Origin: Hyphomicrobiales bacterium
GTDB lineage: Bacteria; Pseudomonadota; Alphaproteobacteria; Rhizobiales; JAJFHC01
Direction: 5' to 3'
Assembly: GCA_021775835.1 (NCBI GenBank)
Contig: JAJFHC010000147.1
Location: 1-64,000, forward strand
Length of the DNA: 64,000 nt
Positions 10,194 to 19,458 of the stretch are shown here, in pieces. The position numbers were made by a program, and so were the translations under genes. Under the pieces are notes generated by a model. It searched no databases and was not told the origin of the DNA. It saw nothing but the letters and a program-made list of their open reading frames with translations. The stretch's first letter is position 1. Each line of letters begins with the position of its first letter.

Positions 10194-10222
10194 ATGGTTT
10201 TTGGTGGAAAACCAAAATCCAT
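10194..10222 (-). promoter_or_regulatory. Stem-loop in the trpS leader
   Basis: On the minus strand ATGGATTTTGG and CCAAAAACCAT form an 11-bp stem with one mismatch around a 7-nt loop. It ends about 8 nt before the GAGGAG of trpS. It is not followed by a T-run, so it is not a standard terminator. No Trp-rich leader peptide was seen. Translational control or transcript stability is possible but unproven. Confidence 0.4.
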
Positions 10223-10326
10223 AAAACCTGATCGTTCTCCAATTGTCTGAGCGGGATGCGGGCGGAAAACCGCACACACTATTCCTCACCCCGCTCTAGT
10301 ATGCGGGGCGGTTTATGGCCCATAGT

Positions 10327-10338
10327 CGCCTTAAGGCG
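10327..10338. other. 12-bp perfect palindrome between trpS and coxF
   Basis: CGCCTTAAGGCG lies in the 214-nt gap between the trpS start and the coxF stop. A second short inverted repeat (CCCCGC/GCGGGG, 10291-10310) lies nearby. Either could be an operator or part of the end of the cox transcript; neither has a clear T-run. Nothing else is recognisable in the gap. Confidence 0.2.
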
Positions 10339-10386
10339 CAAGTGTCTTGGTGTACCTGAAGCGGTAATTGGCGTGTCGAAGGGCGC

Positions 10387-11208
10387 CTAGGCGTCGGGTT
10401 CCAGAGGCTGCTTCTGCCTTTGACGCCGGGACTGAATTATCTCCGCCATAATCGATACCGCGATTTCTTCGGGTTCAATTGCCCCGATATCGAGTCCGGC
10501 GGGTGCCTTGATGCGGCTGAGACGGGCATCGTCACAACCTTGCCCCGCCATGTCCTGTTTCAACTTCTCAGCCTTACGCCGGCTGCCCACGAAGGCGATG
10601 TAGGAAGCCTGTGAACTGATCGCTACCTCCAGAGCCGGGCGATCGCCACGTCCCTGGGTCGCAATGACGAGTGTGTCGCTCGGGACCACATTTCTGTCAT
10701 CCAGCCCAAAACTGCTTTCATAGTCGTGCGCGCCAGGCATGGTTTCCTGGTCTGCCGCCGGACAGGCGACCAGCGTTCGATACCCCATGGCGCCGGCCAG
10801 GGATACCAGGGCGGCACCCACAGGCGAGGCGCCCAATACGATCAGCCGCGGCGCCTGCATCATCGGTTCGATGAAGAGCTCTACAGTTCCGCCGCTGGGG
10901 CATGCACTGGTGCGAAGTTCCACGCCATCGCCGTCGATACTGCTGTCGACGTCTTCCTTTGGCTTGACCCGGATCAGCCGCGGCTTGCCTGACTGCAAAA
11001 CCTCAGCCGCCGCCCGGCGGGCAGTTCCCTGCACGCACGCTCCTCCTATGAAACCGGATATCACGCCATCACCGGTAACGATCGCCTTGGCTCCGGCTTT
11101 TGCAGATGTTGCATTTGCCGTGCGAACAACCGTTACAACGCAGAAATCCTCGCCGCGTTGCCGCAACATGGCGATTTGATCGAATATGGCTGTGGCTGTG
11201 AGTGTCAT
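10387..11208 (-). CDS. coxF: XdhC-family molybdenum hydroxylase maturation protein (CoxF)
   Basis: This 273-residue XdhC/CoxI-family protein has the N-terminal block SGFIGGACVQG and a C-terminal Rossmann-like domain (LIVLGASPVGAALVSLAG). In Oligotropha, CoxF is needed to complete the Mo-Cu active site of CO dehydrogenase; XdhC relatives bind molybdenum cofactor and promote its sulfuration. The call as CoxF rests on its place as last gene of coxMSLDEF, 11 nt after coxE. CoxI is a related family, so F versus I is decided by position only. Confidence 0.8.
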   Translation of the reverse strand: MTLTATAIFDQIAMLRQRGEDFCVVTVVRTANATSAKAGAKAIVTGDGVISGFIGGACVQGTARRAAAEVLQSGKPRLIRVKPKEDVDSSIDGDGVELRTSACPSGGTVELFIEPMMQAPRLIVLGASPVGAALVSLAGAMGYRTLVACPAADQETMPGAHDYESSFGLDDRNVVPSDTLVIATQGRGDRPALEVAISSQASYIAFVGSRRKAEKLKQDMAGQGCDDARLSRIKAPAGLDIGAIEPEEIAVSIMAEIIQSRRQRQKQPLEPDA

Positions 11209-11219
11209 CTTTCAGGCCC

Positions 11220-12398
11220 TCACAACTTTCTCAACATCGGCTCGACTGCTGCCAGATCCTGCAATGTGGTTGCCGGCGCAAAGCAGTCTATGAATGGCAG
11301 GGCTGCCGCCATGGCCTGCGCCACCGGCTCATAATTGCGCCAGCCAGCAAGCGGGTTCAACCAGACAATCCGTCTTGCCCTGCGCTGCAGGCGTGCCAGT
11401 TCCCGTGCAATCCGCTCAGGCGGGCCGGTATCGTACCCGTCGCTGATCACGACCACCACGCTGCGTGAATTGAGTGTCCCTGCCGAATACTGATCGTTGA
11501 AGTGTGCGAGGCTGCCACCAATCTCCGTACCGCCGCCTATGCCTTGAGTCATCAAGGTCAGGCGCGCCATGGCGCGGAACGGGTCGCGTTCACGCAAGGC
11601 GTCGGACACCTTGACCAGCCGGGTGTGAAAGATGAAGGCTTCGGCCTCGAGCCATTGACCGATGAGACCTTTGGCGAACTGGAGGAAGGGACGGCTGTAG
11701 TCCTGCATCGACGCCGACACATCGAGCAACAGGACAAGGCGTACCGGCCTGACAGGGCGGCGGCGATGATAAAGATCGATCGGCTCGCCGCCTCGGGCAA
11801 GACTTGCCCGCAGCGTGCGTTTAAGATCGATCGGCAGGCCGCGCCGCGCTGTACGACGCCGGCGCGACAGATTGACCTGAATGGCGCGTGCCAGTTGCAG
11901 GGCGACCTTTTCCGCCTCCCGCATTTCTTCGGGCTCAACGATCTTGCGCAGGTCCTTTCTGTATATGGATCGTTGTTTGCTGGCCATCAATCGGCCGTGG
12001 ACTGCGTCATACTCCGTATCAGGATCACTTTTCGCCAACCCTGCCTGGCTGTCAGCCATCTGCTCGTGACCGGTATCCAACGCCTGCTGCCACAGGCCGG
12101 CGATCGGCGGTTTGTTGCGAACCGTCCGCGACGCCGTGGAGTCGCCATCCCGTTTCCGGCCTCGGGCGAACCAGTAGGCTTCGAAGAGGGCTTCGAAACT
12201 CTTCCATTGCTCGTGGTCGGCACACAGGGCTGTCTTAAGTCCCAGTCGGTCCGCATGGAGATCCGGACTGCCGGGGACATCGAAAACCCTCAGGGCAAGT
12301 TCGGTTTCAGCGGGTCCGAGCGAGAAACCATTGAGCCGCAGGTGAGCGATGAAACCGGTCATGCGCTCAACAATTTGCGATGTGCCGGCGGTCGTCAC
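11220..12398 (-). CDS. coxE: CoxE-like von Willebrand factor A protein
   Basis: This 392-residue VWA_CoxE protein has the MIDAS motif DVSAS (226-230) in a C-terminal VWA domain, with a basic linker before it (RRRRTARRG). With the AAA+ ATPase CoxD it is required for inserting sulfur and copper into the CO dehydrogenase active site. The frame starts with GTG 12398, preceded by GGGAAGG and separated by only one base from the coxD stop. An internal ATG (12362) is an alternative. Expression is probably coupled to coxD. Confidence 0.85.
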   Translation of the reverse strand: MTTAGTSQIVERMTGFIAHLRLNGFSLGPAETELALRVFDVPGSPDLHADRLGLKTALCADHEQWKSFEALFEAYWFARGRKRDGDSTASRTVRNKPPIAGLWQQALDTGHEQMADSQAGLAKSDPDTEYDAVHGRLMASKQRSIYRKDLRKIVEPEEMREAEKVALQLARAIQVNLSRRRRTARRGLPIDLKRTLRASLARGGEPIDLYHRRRPVRPVRLVLLLDVSASMQDYSRPFLQFAKGLIGQWLEAEAFIFHTRLVKVSDALRERDPFRAMARLTLMTQGIGGGTEIGGSLAHFNDQYSAGTLNSRSVVVVISDGYDTGPPERIARELARLQRRARRIVWLNPLAGWRNYEPVAQAMAAALPFIDCFAPATTLQDLAAVEPMLRKL

Positions 12399-12399
12399 G

Positions 12400-13278
12400 T
12401 CAGGCAGCCTTCCCGGCCAGGCGCGACGTCACTTCGGGGGTTATGCTCTTAAGATCGTGCTCGGTTTTCAGCAGGCAGATCAGGCTTGCCTGAACGCTTT
12501 CCAGATTATCGTCGAGCGCGTTGACCCCGAGCCCGGCGAGTGCAGCCGCCCAATCCAGAGTTTCGGCGATACCGGGTACCTTTTCCAGATCCTCGCGACG
12601 CAGAGCCTGAACAAAAGCAACAATTTCCTGTGCGAGCGAGTCCTCCAGACCGTCGATGCGCCGGCGCAGGATCGCCAGTTCCTTTTGGGTGTCGGGAAAC
12701 TCAACATAGGAATAGAGACACCGCCGACGCAGCGCGTCCGACAGATCACGAGTGCCGTTCGAGGTAAGCACCACATGGGGGATGGACGTGGCCTTGATGG
12801 TTCCGATTTCGGGAACCGTGACCTGAAAGTCCGACAGCAATTCCAGAAGATAGGCTTCAAACTCCGTGTCAGCCCGGTCGATTTCATCGATCAGCAAAAC
12901 CGGCGGTGACGGCTCGCTGATGGCCTGGAGCAGAGGCCGCTTGAGAAGATAGTCTTCAGAAAAGACCTTGGCCTCGACCGCCTCGGCCCGTTCTCCTGAG
13001 CCTTCATTGGTTTTTATGGCCAGGAGCTGTCGCTGATAGTTCCACTCGTAGATTGCCGAGGCAGCATCCAGTCCCTCGTAACACTGAAGCCGGATCAACC
13101 TGGTGCCCTGAATCTGAGCCAGGGCTTTTGCGACTTCGGTCTTGCCGACACCGGCCGCACCTTCCAGCAGAAGGGGGCGGCCAAGCTTCATCATCAGGCC
13201 AACGGCCACCGCGATGGTTTCATCGGCAACAAACCCGGCTTCTTCAAACCGGGCTTTGAGCGCTTCCAGATCGGTCAT
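12400..13278 (-). CDS. coxD: MoxR-type AAA+ ATPase CoxD
   Basis: This 292-residue AAA+ protein has Walker A GAAGVGKTE (40-48), Walker B VLLIDEIDRAD and sensor TSNGTRDLSDALRRRC. CoxD of Oligotropha is a membrane-bound ATPase chaperone that partly unfolds apo-CODH so that the [CuSMoO2] cluster can be built. Its partner coxE follows after one base. The gene lies 65 nt downstream of coxL in the same direction. Confidence 0.88.
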   Translation of the reverse strand: MTDLEALKARFEEAGFVADETIAVAVGLMMKLGRPLLLEGAAGVGKTEVAKALAQIQGTRLIRLQCYEGLDAASAIYEWNYQRQLLAIKTNEGSGERAEAVEAKVFSEDYLLKRPLLQAISEPSPPVLLIDEIDRADTEFEAYLLELLSDFQVTVPEIGTIKATSIPHVVLTSNGTRDLSDALRRRCLYSYVEFPDTQKELAILRRRIDGLEDSLAQEIVAFVQALRREDLEKVPGIAETLDWAAALAGLGVNALDDNLESVQASLICLLKTEHDLKSITPEVTSRLAGKAA

Positions 13279-13343
13279 GGCGCACCTTCAACCGAATCCC
13301 GGCTGACAGGCAAGCTCCGGCTGCCACTGATGTCCGCCATGAT

Positions 13344-15764
13344 TCAGTCTGTCAGCCCCAGGTCACGGGCCGTCTGCCAGACGTGCCAGTGATCGTGAGG
13401 CATCTGGGTGTGAACCAGGCCGGCATGGGCAAAGGCATCGTTGACCGCATTGGAGAAGGCCGAGACCCCGCCCACGTTCGGAGATTCTCCCACACCCTTG
13501 GCGCCGATCGGATGATGCGGCGACGGGGTGACCGTGAAATCGGTTTCCCAGTTGGGCGTCTCGACGGCGGTCGGCAGGTAATAGTCCATCAGGCTAGCGC
13601 CCATGACATTGCCGATCTCGTCATAGGTGATCTGCTGGCCCATGGCGATAGCAAGGGCTTCGGTGAGGCCGCCGTGGACCTGGCCTTCGATGATCATCGG
13701 GTTGATCCGGGTACCGCAATCGTCCAGGGCGTAAAAGCGTCTGACGTCGGTCTCGCCGGTATCGACGTCGATGTCGATAACGCAGATATAGGCGCCAAAC
13801 GGGTAGGTCATGTTAGGCGGGTCGTAGTAGCTCACCGCCTCAAGGCCAGGTTCGAGGCCCGGGATTGCCTGGTTGTAGGCGGCAAAGGCCAATTCGCTCA
13901 TGGTCTTGAAGCGTTCCGGGGCGCCCTTGACCACGAACCGGTCGATGTCCCACTCTAGATCATCATCGTGAACCTCGAGCAGGTAGGCGGCAATCATCTG
14001 GGCTTTCGCCCGGATCTTGCGCCCGGCCATGGCGGTCGCCGCCCCGGCGACCGGTGTCGACCGCGACCCGTAGGTTCCAAGCCCATAAGGCGCGGTGTCG
14101 GTGTCACCCTCCTCGACCGTAATCGCGTCGGCCGGCAATCCAATTTCAGTGGCCAGAATCTGCGCGAATGTGGTGGCATGCCCCTGGCCCTGACTGATGG
14201 TGCCGAGGCGGGCAATGGCGCTGCCGGTCGGATGAATGCGGATTTCGCAGGAATCGAACATGCCAAGCCCCAGAATATCGCAGTTCTTGACCGGGCCGGC
14301 TCCGACGATTTCCGTGAAGAAGGCAACGCCTATGCCCATCAGCTTGCGGGTTTCACCTGCGGCGAAGGCCTGCCTGTTAGCCGCCTGTTCCTCACGCAGC
14401 TGGGCATAACCAACGGTCTTCATGGCCTGGTCCATGGCGGTATGATAGTCGCCGGAATCATATTCCCAGCCCAGGGCGGATGTGTAGGGGAACTGTTCCT
14501 TGCCGATGAAATTCTTCCGACGCAGCTCTGCGGGATCCATGTCGAGCTTGCGGGCGAGGATATCGACCATGCGTTCGATGAAGTACGACGCCTCGGTGAC
14601 CCGGAACGAACAGCGGTAGGCGACGCCGCCCGGTGCCTTGTTGGTGTAGACCCCGTCAACCGAAAGGTAGGCGGTCGGGATGTCGTAGGAACCAGTGCAT
14701 ATGTTCATGAAACCGGCCGGGAACTTGGTCGGGTCGGCACAGGCATCGAAGGCGCCGTGGTCGGCCAGCACATGGCACTTCAACGACGTGATCCGGCCAT
14801 CGCGGGTCGCGCCGATTTCGCCGGTCATGTGATAGTCGCGCGCAAAGGCCGTGGTTGAAAGGTTCTCCATCCGGTCCTCGACCCACTTTACCGGCACGCC
14901 AGTCACAATCGAGGCGACGATGGCACAGATGTAACCGGGATAAACACCGACCTTGTTGCCGAAACCGCCACCGATATCAGGCGAGATCACCCGGATGTTA
15001 TGCTCCGGAATTGTCGAGATCAGGGAGGCGACGGTGCGCACGGCGTGAGGTGCCTGGAATGTGCCCCAAAGGGTCAGCTTGCCATTGATCTTGTCCATGG
15101 AAGCGACACAACCACAGGTTTCCAATGGGCATGGATGGACACGCTGATAGCTGATCAACTCCTTGGCGACCACATCGGCCGCACCGAGGGCTGTATCCGT
15201 AGACGCCTGGTCGCCGGATTCCCATGTGAAGATGTGATTGGGATGACGGCGCGGACCGTGGGCGCCCTCGGTCTTGTCGGCAATATCCTCGCGCAAGGTC
15301 GGGGCATCGTCCGCCATCGCCTTGTTGGGGTCGACGACAACCGGCAGCTCCTCGTACTCAACCTCGACCAGTTCGACCGCGTCGGCCGCGATGTAACGGT
15401 CTTCGGCGACAACGAAGGCTACTTCCTGATTTTGAAACAGCGCCTTGTCACCGGCCAGGACAGCCTGAACGTCACCGGCCAGCGTTGGCATGTAGTCGAG
15501 ATTCAGCGGTTTGAGATCCGCCGCCGTGAGAACAGCGATGACGCCGGGCAGCGCCAGGGCCGCCTCGGCATCGATCGACTTGATGCGGGCGTGGCCATAG
15601 GCCGACCGGACGAAATCGCCGAACAGCATTCCCGGCAGCTTGATGTCGTCGACATAGTTGCCCTTGCCTTGCGTAAACCGGGCGTCCTCGACGCGCTTGC
15701 GGGCAGAACCCAGACCCTGGAGTTTTTCTGCACGCTCTGTGGCGGGCGGTGTCTGCTCATTCAT
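13344..15764 (-). CDS. coxL: Carbon monoxide dehydrogenase large subunit, form I
   Basis: This 806-residue Mo-Cu subunit of aerobic CO dehydrogenase oxidises CO to CO2. The active-site loop reads AYRCSFR (A382-R388; codons at 14601-14621), the form I signature whose Cys binds Cu through the bridging sulfide. Form II proteins have AYRGAGR instead. The catalytic Glu lies in [11 protein letters not shown], and [11 protein letters not shown] matches the molybdopterin-binding region. The ATG overlaps the coxS stop as ATGA, so translation is coupled. Length matches the family. This is strong sequence evidence for CO oxidation rather than a generic xanthine dehydrogenase-type hydroxylase. Confidence 0.95.
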   Translation of the reverse strand: MNEQTPPATERAEKLQGLGSARKRVEDARFTQGKGNYVDDIKLPGMLFGDFVRSAYGHARIKSIDAEAALALPGVIAVLTAADLKPLNLDYMPTLAGDVQAVLAGDKALFQNQEVAFVVAEDRYIAADAVELVEVEYEELPVVVDPNKAMADDAPTLREDIADKTEGAHGPRRHPNHIFTWESGDQASTDTALGAADVVAKELISYQRVHPCPLETCGCVASMDKINGKLTLWGTFQAPHAVRTVASLISTIPEHNIRVISPDIGGGFGNKVGVYPGYICAIVASIVTGVPVKWVEDRMENLSTTAFARDYHMTGEIGATRDGRITSLKCHVLADHGAFDACADPTKFPAGFMNICTGSYDIPTAYLSVDGVYTNKAPGGVAYRCSFRVTEASYFIERMVDILARKLDMDPAELRRKNFIGKEQFPYTSALGWEYDSGDYHTAMDQAMKTVGYAQLREEQAANRQAFAAGETRKLMGIGVAFFTEIVGAGPVKNCDILGLGMFDSCEIRIHPTGSAIARLGTISQGQGHATTFAQILATEIGLPADAITVEEGDTDTAPYGLGTYGSRSTPVAGAATAMAGRKIRAKAQMIAAYLLEVHDDDLEWDIDRFVVKGAPERFKTMSELAFAAYNQAIPGLEPGLEAVSYYDPPNMTYPFGAYICVIDIDVDTGETDVRRFYALDDCGTRINPMIIEGQVHGGLTEALAIAMGQQITYDEIGNVMGASLMDYYLPTAVETPNWETDFTVTPSPHHPIGAKGVGESPNVGGVSAFSNAVNDAFAHAGLVHTQMPHDHWHVWQTARDLGLTD

Positions 15765-16255
15765 TCTGCGGCCTCCCGGGAAGCATTGATCGTTTCAGCG
15801 GCGGCCTGCACCGCCTTGATGATGTTCTGGTAGCCGGTGCACCGGCACAGGTTGCCCGACAACCCGAAGCGGATTTCCTCTTCCGTGGGGTTGGGGTTCT
15901 CCTGAAGCAGACGATAGGCGCGGGTAATCATACCCGGCGTACAGAATCCGCATTGAAGTCCGTGATATTCGCGGAAGGCTTCCTGCAGCGGATGAAGGGT
16001 GCCGGCGGCATCGGCAATGCCTTCGATCGTGGTTATGTCTGCATTGTTGGCCTGGGCAGTAAAGACCGTGCAGGATTTCACCGATTGGCCGTTCATGTCG
16101 ACCGTACAGGCACCGCAATGACTGGTGTCACAGCCGATATGTGCGCCCGTCAGACCCTGTTCCTCGCGCAGGAAATGAATGAGCAGGGTTCGCGGTTCCG
16201 TCAGACCTTCGATGGCCCGACCGTTGACAGTCATCTTCACGTGCATTTTTGACAT
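15761..16255 (-). CDS. coxS: Carbon monoxide dehydrogenase small [2Fe-2S] subunit
   Basis: This iron-sulfur subunit passes electrons from the Mo-Cu site to the FAD subunit. The product (164 residues from ATG 16255, with AGGGAA upstream) has a plant-ferredoxin-type [2Fe-2S] site (C42, C47, C50, C62, in CDTSHCGAC). A helical [2Fe-2S] domain follows (CGFC and CRCTG). A longer frame to 16288 overlaps coxM by 20 nt and is less likely. It lies in coxM-S-L order and overlaps coxL by 4 nt. Confidence 0.94.
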   Translation of the reverse strand: MSKMHVKMTVNGRAIEGLTEPRTLLIHFLREEQGLTGAHIGCDTSHCGACTVDMNGQSVKSCTVFTAQANNADITTIEGIADAAGTLHPLQEAFREYHGLQCGFCTPGMITRAYRLLQENPNPTEEEIRFGLSGNLCRCTGYQNIIKAVQAAAETINASREAAE

Positions 16256-16268
16256 TGATGCGTTCCCT

Positions 16269-17135
16269 TTAACCCGCAGCCCGTTCAAGGGCAGACTGAA
16301 GTGCGCGGCGCACCATCACGCCTGTTAGTTTTGTTCTGAACTCCACCGAGCCGCGACCGTCACTGACCGGCTGCGCAATGGCCATTGCCGCTGTCGCCGC
16401 AGCGTCAACGGTTGCAGCATCGGGGGCATTCCCCGCCAACGCATCAGAGGCGGCCTGGGCGTAAAGCGGGGTGTCGGCAACATTGGTCAGGGCGATTGAC
16501 GCGCTGGCAATCCTGCCGGCATCCATTGCAACGACAGCTGCCGCTGCCGCTGTCGCATAGTCGCCGATCTTGCGCTTCTGCTTGACGTAGGCGCTGCCGT
16601 GACCCTGCGCGGGTACCGGAATGCGGACCGCCGTCAGCACCTCATCGTCCTTTCGGGCCGTGAAGTAGGCTGCCTCGTAGAATTCTCGGGCCGCCACCGA
16701 CCGCATACCTGCTGTGCCTTCGAGCATGAACCGGGCGTCCAGTGCCTGCATGACGGCTGGCATGTCGTTGCCCGGATCGCCATTGGCAACGTTGCCGCCG
16801 ATCGTGCCGAGATTGCGGATCTGCGGATCGGCGATCTGATGCGACGTCTCAATCAGAATCGGACATGTGCTTGCGACTGTCTCTGACGCGATCAGATCGC
16901 TCTGGGTGGTCATGGATCCGATCGACAGGAATCCGTCTTCGACCGAGATGTATTTCAGTTCGGAGATGCCCTGCAGGTCGACCAGATGTTCAGGCGTCGC
17001 CATGCGCAGTTTCATCATTGGAATCAGGCTGTGTCCGCCTGCAACGATCCGCGCCTCATCGCCCAGGTCGTTGAGCAGCCCGATGACCTCCGAAATCGAA
17101 GTCGGCCGGTGATAGTCAAATGCCGCCGGTATCAT
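16269..17135 (-). CDS. coxM: Carbon monoxide dehydrogenase medium FAD subunit
   Basis: This 288-residue flavoprotein subunit passes electrons on towards the respiratory chain. It has both FAD motifs of the family: [13 protein letters not shown] (from 32) and [14 protein letters not shown]. The ATG at 17135 follows a strong GGGAGGA ribosome site. It is the first gene of coxMSLDEF. The 151-nt gap before it holds three 20-bp direct repeats that may bind the LytTR regulator encoded just upstream. Confidence 0.94.
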   Translation of the reverse strand: MIPAAFDYHRPTSISEVIGLLNDLGDEARIVAGGHSLIPMMKLRMATPEHLVDLQGISELKYISVEDGFLSIGSMTTQSDLIASETVASTCPILIETSHQIADPQIRNLGTIGGNVANGDPGNDMPAVMQALDARFMLEGTAGMRSVAAREFYEAAYFTARKDDEVLTAVRIPVPAQGHGSAYVKQKRKIGDYATAAAAAVVAMDAGRIASASIALTNVADTPLYAQAASDALAGNAPDAATVDAAATAAMAIAQPVSDGRGSVEFRTKLTGVMVRRALQSALERAAG

Positions 17136-17214
17136 GTTTCCTCCCGATAGGCTCTCTTGGTTTTGCCGTAAACGATGACTTTAGCGGGAGTGCGTCCGAC
17201 CTACCGGACATGCG

Positions 17215-17274
17215 CGTGAGATACGGCCAAATTTCACGAGATGCGGCTGAGCTGCACGAAATGCGAACGAACTG
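17215..17274. repeat. Three tandem 20-bp direct repeats between coxC and coxM
   Basis: Units begin at 17215, 17235 and 17255. The last two read CACGAGATGCGGCTGAGCTG and CACGAAATGCGAACGAACTG; the first is more diverged, and a weak fourth may start at 17195. Shared bases follow C..GA.AT.CG. The spacing keeps the units on one face of the helix. LytTR proteins bind spaced direct repeats, and coxC encodes such a protein 12 nt away, so an operator for the coxMSLDEF promoter is a reasonable inference. Confidence 0.6.
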
Positions 17275-17286
17275 CTGCGGAGGGAG

Positions 17287-18438
17287 TCAGTCGAATCCCA
17301 GCGCTTTTCGCACATCGTGGACCCGGGTCCGGCTCACCGGGATCCTAGAACTTGCGTCATCGCCCAGTTGACAAGTTGCCTTGTCTCCGATGCGTTGTAG
17401 TCCGGTGACATGGGCGATGTTGACGAGGTACGAACGATGCGTCCTCAGGAAGTTGGGGTCTTCCAGTTTCTCTTCGATGCTGGATATCGACCACGGACAA
17501 AAATGGTCGCCACTTTGATCGTAGAGCCGGGTGTAATGGCCATCCGCCTTGATGGCGAAGACGTCGGTCAAGGCTATGAACCGGGTCATGTTGGTGGTCT
17601 CGTAGGGCAGTCTGGTCAATGCGCCCGGGTCGGGAATTGAGTCCATGGTGACGATTGAAGGTCCGTTCTGTTCGCCTTCTTCAGCTTCATTGCCCTGGAC
17701 CACTTGTGACCCCATTGGGGTGACGGGGATGGCTGTCAGGAGAAAGAAACCACAGATCAGGAAGGACGACACCGCCACGATCAACGCCAGGATGCCGGAA
17801 GACAATAAGGGATCGGGAACAATGACGACATCGACGGCCGGGTCGAAGCGGGTGTAAACCATTGCGGTGTAATGCATGGCCGAAATGGCCACGCCGAAAG
17901 CCACGGCGCCAAGTGCCAGGTCGCGCAGGAGACGTTTCTTGTAAGCCAGCCACAGGGCGGCGATCGAAGACAGGATTCCAACGGCGGCGGAAAGAACAAT
18001 CCCCGTGAAGTTGTAGGACACCACGCAGTTTCCGCGAATCGCCGACATACCCATGTAATGCATGGACACGATACCCAGCCCCATCGCCACGCCGGCAAGC
18101 ACGATCCGTTGCTTCGTGCGTTCGCCGAAATGCAGCAGGCCAAGGCCGAAGCCGGTGATCAATATGGCAATGAGAGCGGACCCAAGGGTTGCCAGGGCGT
18201 CGTATTCGATGGCGACCGATATCCTGACTGCGATCATGCCGATGAAATGCATCGACCAGATGCCACCGCCCAGAGCTACCGCGGCCTTGGCCACATGGGG
18301 CTTGCGTTGTGCAGGCGACAGGGCGGCGAGCCCGCTGGTGACCCGAAACCCGGTAAATGCCGCGAGAATGGCCACCAATACCGAGGCCACCACCAGCATC
18401 CAGTCATAAGAAACAACCAACATGGTGGAATAGAACAA
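17287..18438 (-). CDS. coxC: MHYT-LytTR membrane-bound regulator (CoxC-like)
   Basis: This 383-residue protein has an N-terminal seven-helix MHYT domain with three histidine-containing repeats (SMHFIGM, SMHYMGM, AMHYTAM). A C-terminal LytTR DNA-binding domain (about 283-383) includes HRSYLVNIAHVTGL. MHYT domains are proposed to bind copper and sense diatomic gases such as CO, O2 or NO. In Oligotropha, CoxC and CoxH share this layout and coxC precedes coxM, as here. I infer that it senses CO in the membrane and controls the cox operon. The coxB, coxG, coxH, coxI and coxK genes are not present nearby. Confidence 0.85.
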   Translation of the reverse strand: MFYSTMLVVSYDWMLVVASVLVAILAAFTGFRVTSGLAALSPAQRKPHVAKAAVALGGGIWSMHFIGMIAVRISVAIEYDALATLGSALIAILITGFGLGLLHFGERTKQRIVLAGVAMGLGIVSMHYMGMSAIRGNCVVSYNFTGIVLSAAVGILSSIAALWLAYKKRLLRDLALGAVAFGVAISAMHYTAMVYTRFDPAVDVVIVPDPLLSSGILALIVAVSSFLICGFFLLTAIPVTPMGSQVVQGNEAEEGEQNGPSIVTMDSIPDPGALTRLPYETTNMTRFIALTDVFAIKADGHYTRLYDQSGDHFCPWSISSIEEKLEDPNFLRTHRSYLVNIAHVTGLQRIGDKATCQLGDDASSRIPVSRTRVHDVRKALGFD

Positions 18439-18576
18439 TCATCTGAAGCTCAATGCAATATCAACACGCCGCATCCTGATCTTCGTTTCAAGCAGCGGGA
18501 ACATGCTATTATCCTGGCTGACCCCAATGCGTGCGGGGTTGGGCGAGACCGGGAACCGGCCACAGGGGATAAAGTC

Positions 18577-19440
18577 ATGAATCGCTGGAGCGAACGCAGA
18601 ACCGCATTTCGCGGACTTCTCGAGTCGGGGACATGCGTTCATCCGGCATCAGTGCACGATCCGGTCTCCGTACGCATTGCCCAGGATCTGGGATTTGAGC
18701 TCGGGATGTTTGCAGGCTCGGTGGCCTCACTCACCGTACTTGGCGCACCGGACATGATCGTACTGACCCTGTCGGAGTTTGCCGGGCAGGCTTACCGGAT
18801 TTCGCGGGCAGCGGATTTGCCGGTTCTGGTGGATGCCGATCACGGCTACGGCAATGCACTCAATGTCATGCGTACCGTTGAGGAACTCGAGACCGCAGGC
18901 ATTGCCGGACTTTCGATCGAGGACACTGCCCTGCCGCAAGGTTTTGCGTCTGGCGGCGCGCCGAGCCTGATCACGATCGAAGAAGGTGTCGGCAAGATGC
19001 GTGCAGCGGTTGCCGCCCGCCATGACACAGGCCTCGCCATTGCAGCGCGCACAAGCGCTGCCGCCATAACCGGGGCGGAAGACGCCGCCCGGCGCGTCAG
19101 GGCCTATGCCCGGACCGGCGTCGACGCGATTTTCCTGGTCGGCGTAAAAGGCCGGGCAGACCTCGAGCTGATTGCGGCCGAAACCGATTTGCCCCTTATC
19201 GTGGGGGGCGCAGGACCCGACCTGGCGGACAAAACCTATCTGGCATCACAAGGCGTCCGGGTCGCCCTCCAGGGACACCAGCCGTTTGCCGCAGCCACCC
19301 AGGCCCTCTACGAAACCATGAAACATCTACGGGAAGGTGGCGCACCGGCGGACCTTAAGGCCCTGGCATCGGCAGACCTGATGAAAACCGTATCCCGTCA
19401 CGAAGAGTATCAGGGTTGGATTGATGAGTTTCTGAATTAG
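18577..19440 (+). CDS. Oxaloacetate decarboxylase-like protein (isocitrate lyase/PEP mutase superfamily)
   Basis: This 287-residue protein resembles the oxaloacetate decarboxylase group typified by Pseudomonas PA4872. Shared segments are the TLSEFAGQAYRI region, the metal-binding DADHGYGNALNVMRTV and the IEDTALPQ loop. It lacks the KKCGH-type motif of isocitrate lyase. The start is ATG 18577 with AGGGGAT upstream; the same frame is open further upstream, but that sequence is antisense to coxC. It is convergent with murJ and divergent from coxC. A role in cox function is not evident. Confidence 0.82.
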   Translation: MNRWSERRTAFRGLLESGTCVHPASVHDPVSVRIAQDLGFELGMFAGSVASLTVLGAPDMIVLTLSEFAGQAYRISRAADLPVLVDADHGYGNALNVMRTVEELETAGIAGLSIEDTALPQGFASGGAPSLITIEEGVGKMRAAVAARHDTGLAIAARTSAAAITGAEDAARRVRAYARTGVDAIFLVGVKGRADLELIAAETDLPLIVGGAGPDLADKTYLASQGVRVALQGHQPFAAATQALYETMKHLREGGAPADLKALASADLMKTVSRHEEYQGWIDEFLN

Positions 19441-19458
19441 AGCAATGCCAATCCGCTG

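Noticed and set aside
17872..18576. N-terminal extension of the oxaloacetate decarboxylase-like frame
   Set aside because: This part is antisense to coxC and low-complexity. Family similarity begins at MNRWSERR, after a ribosome site.
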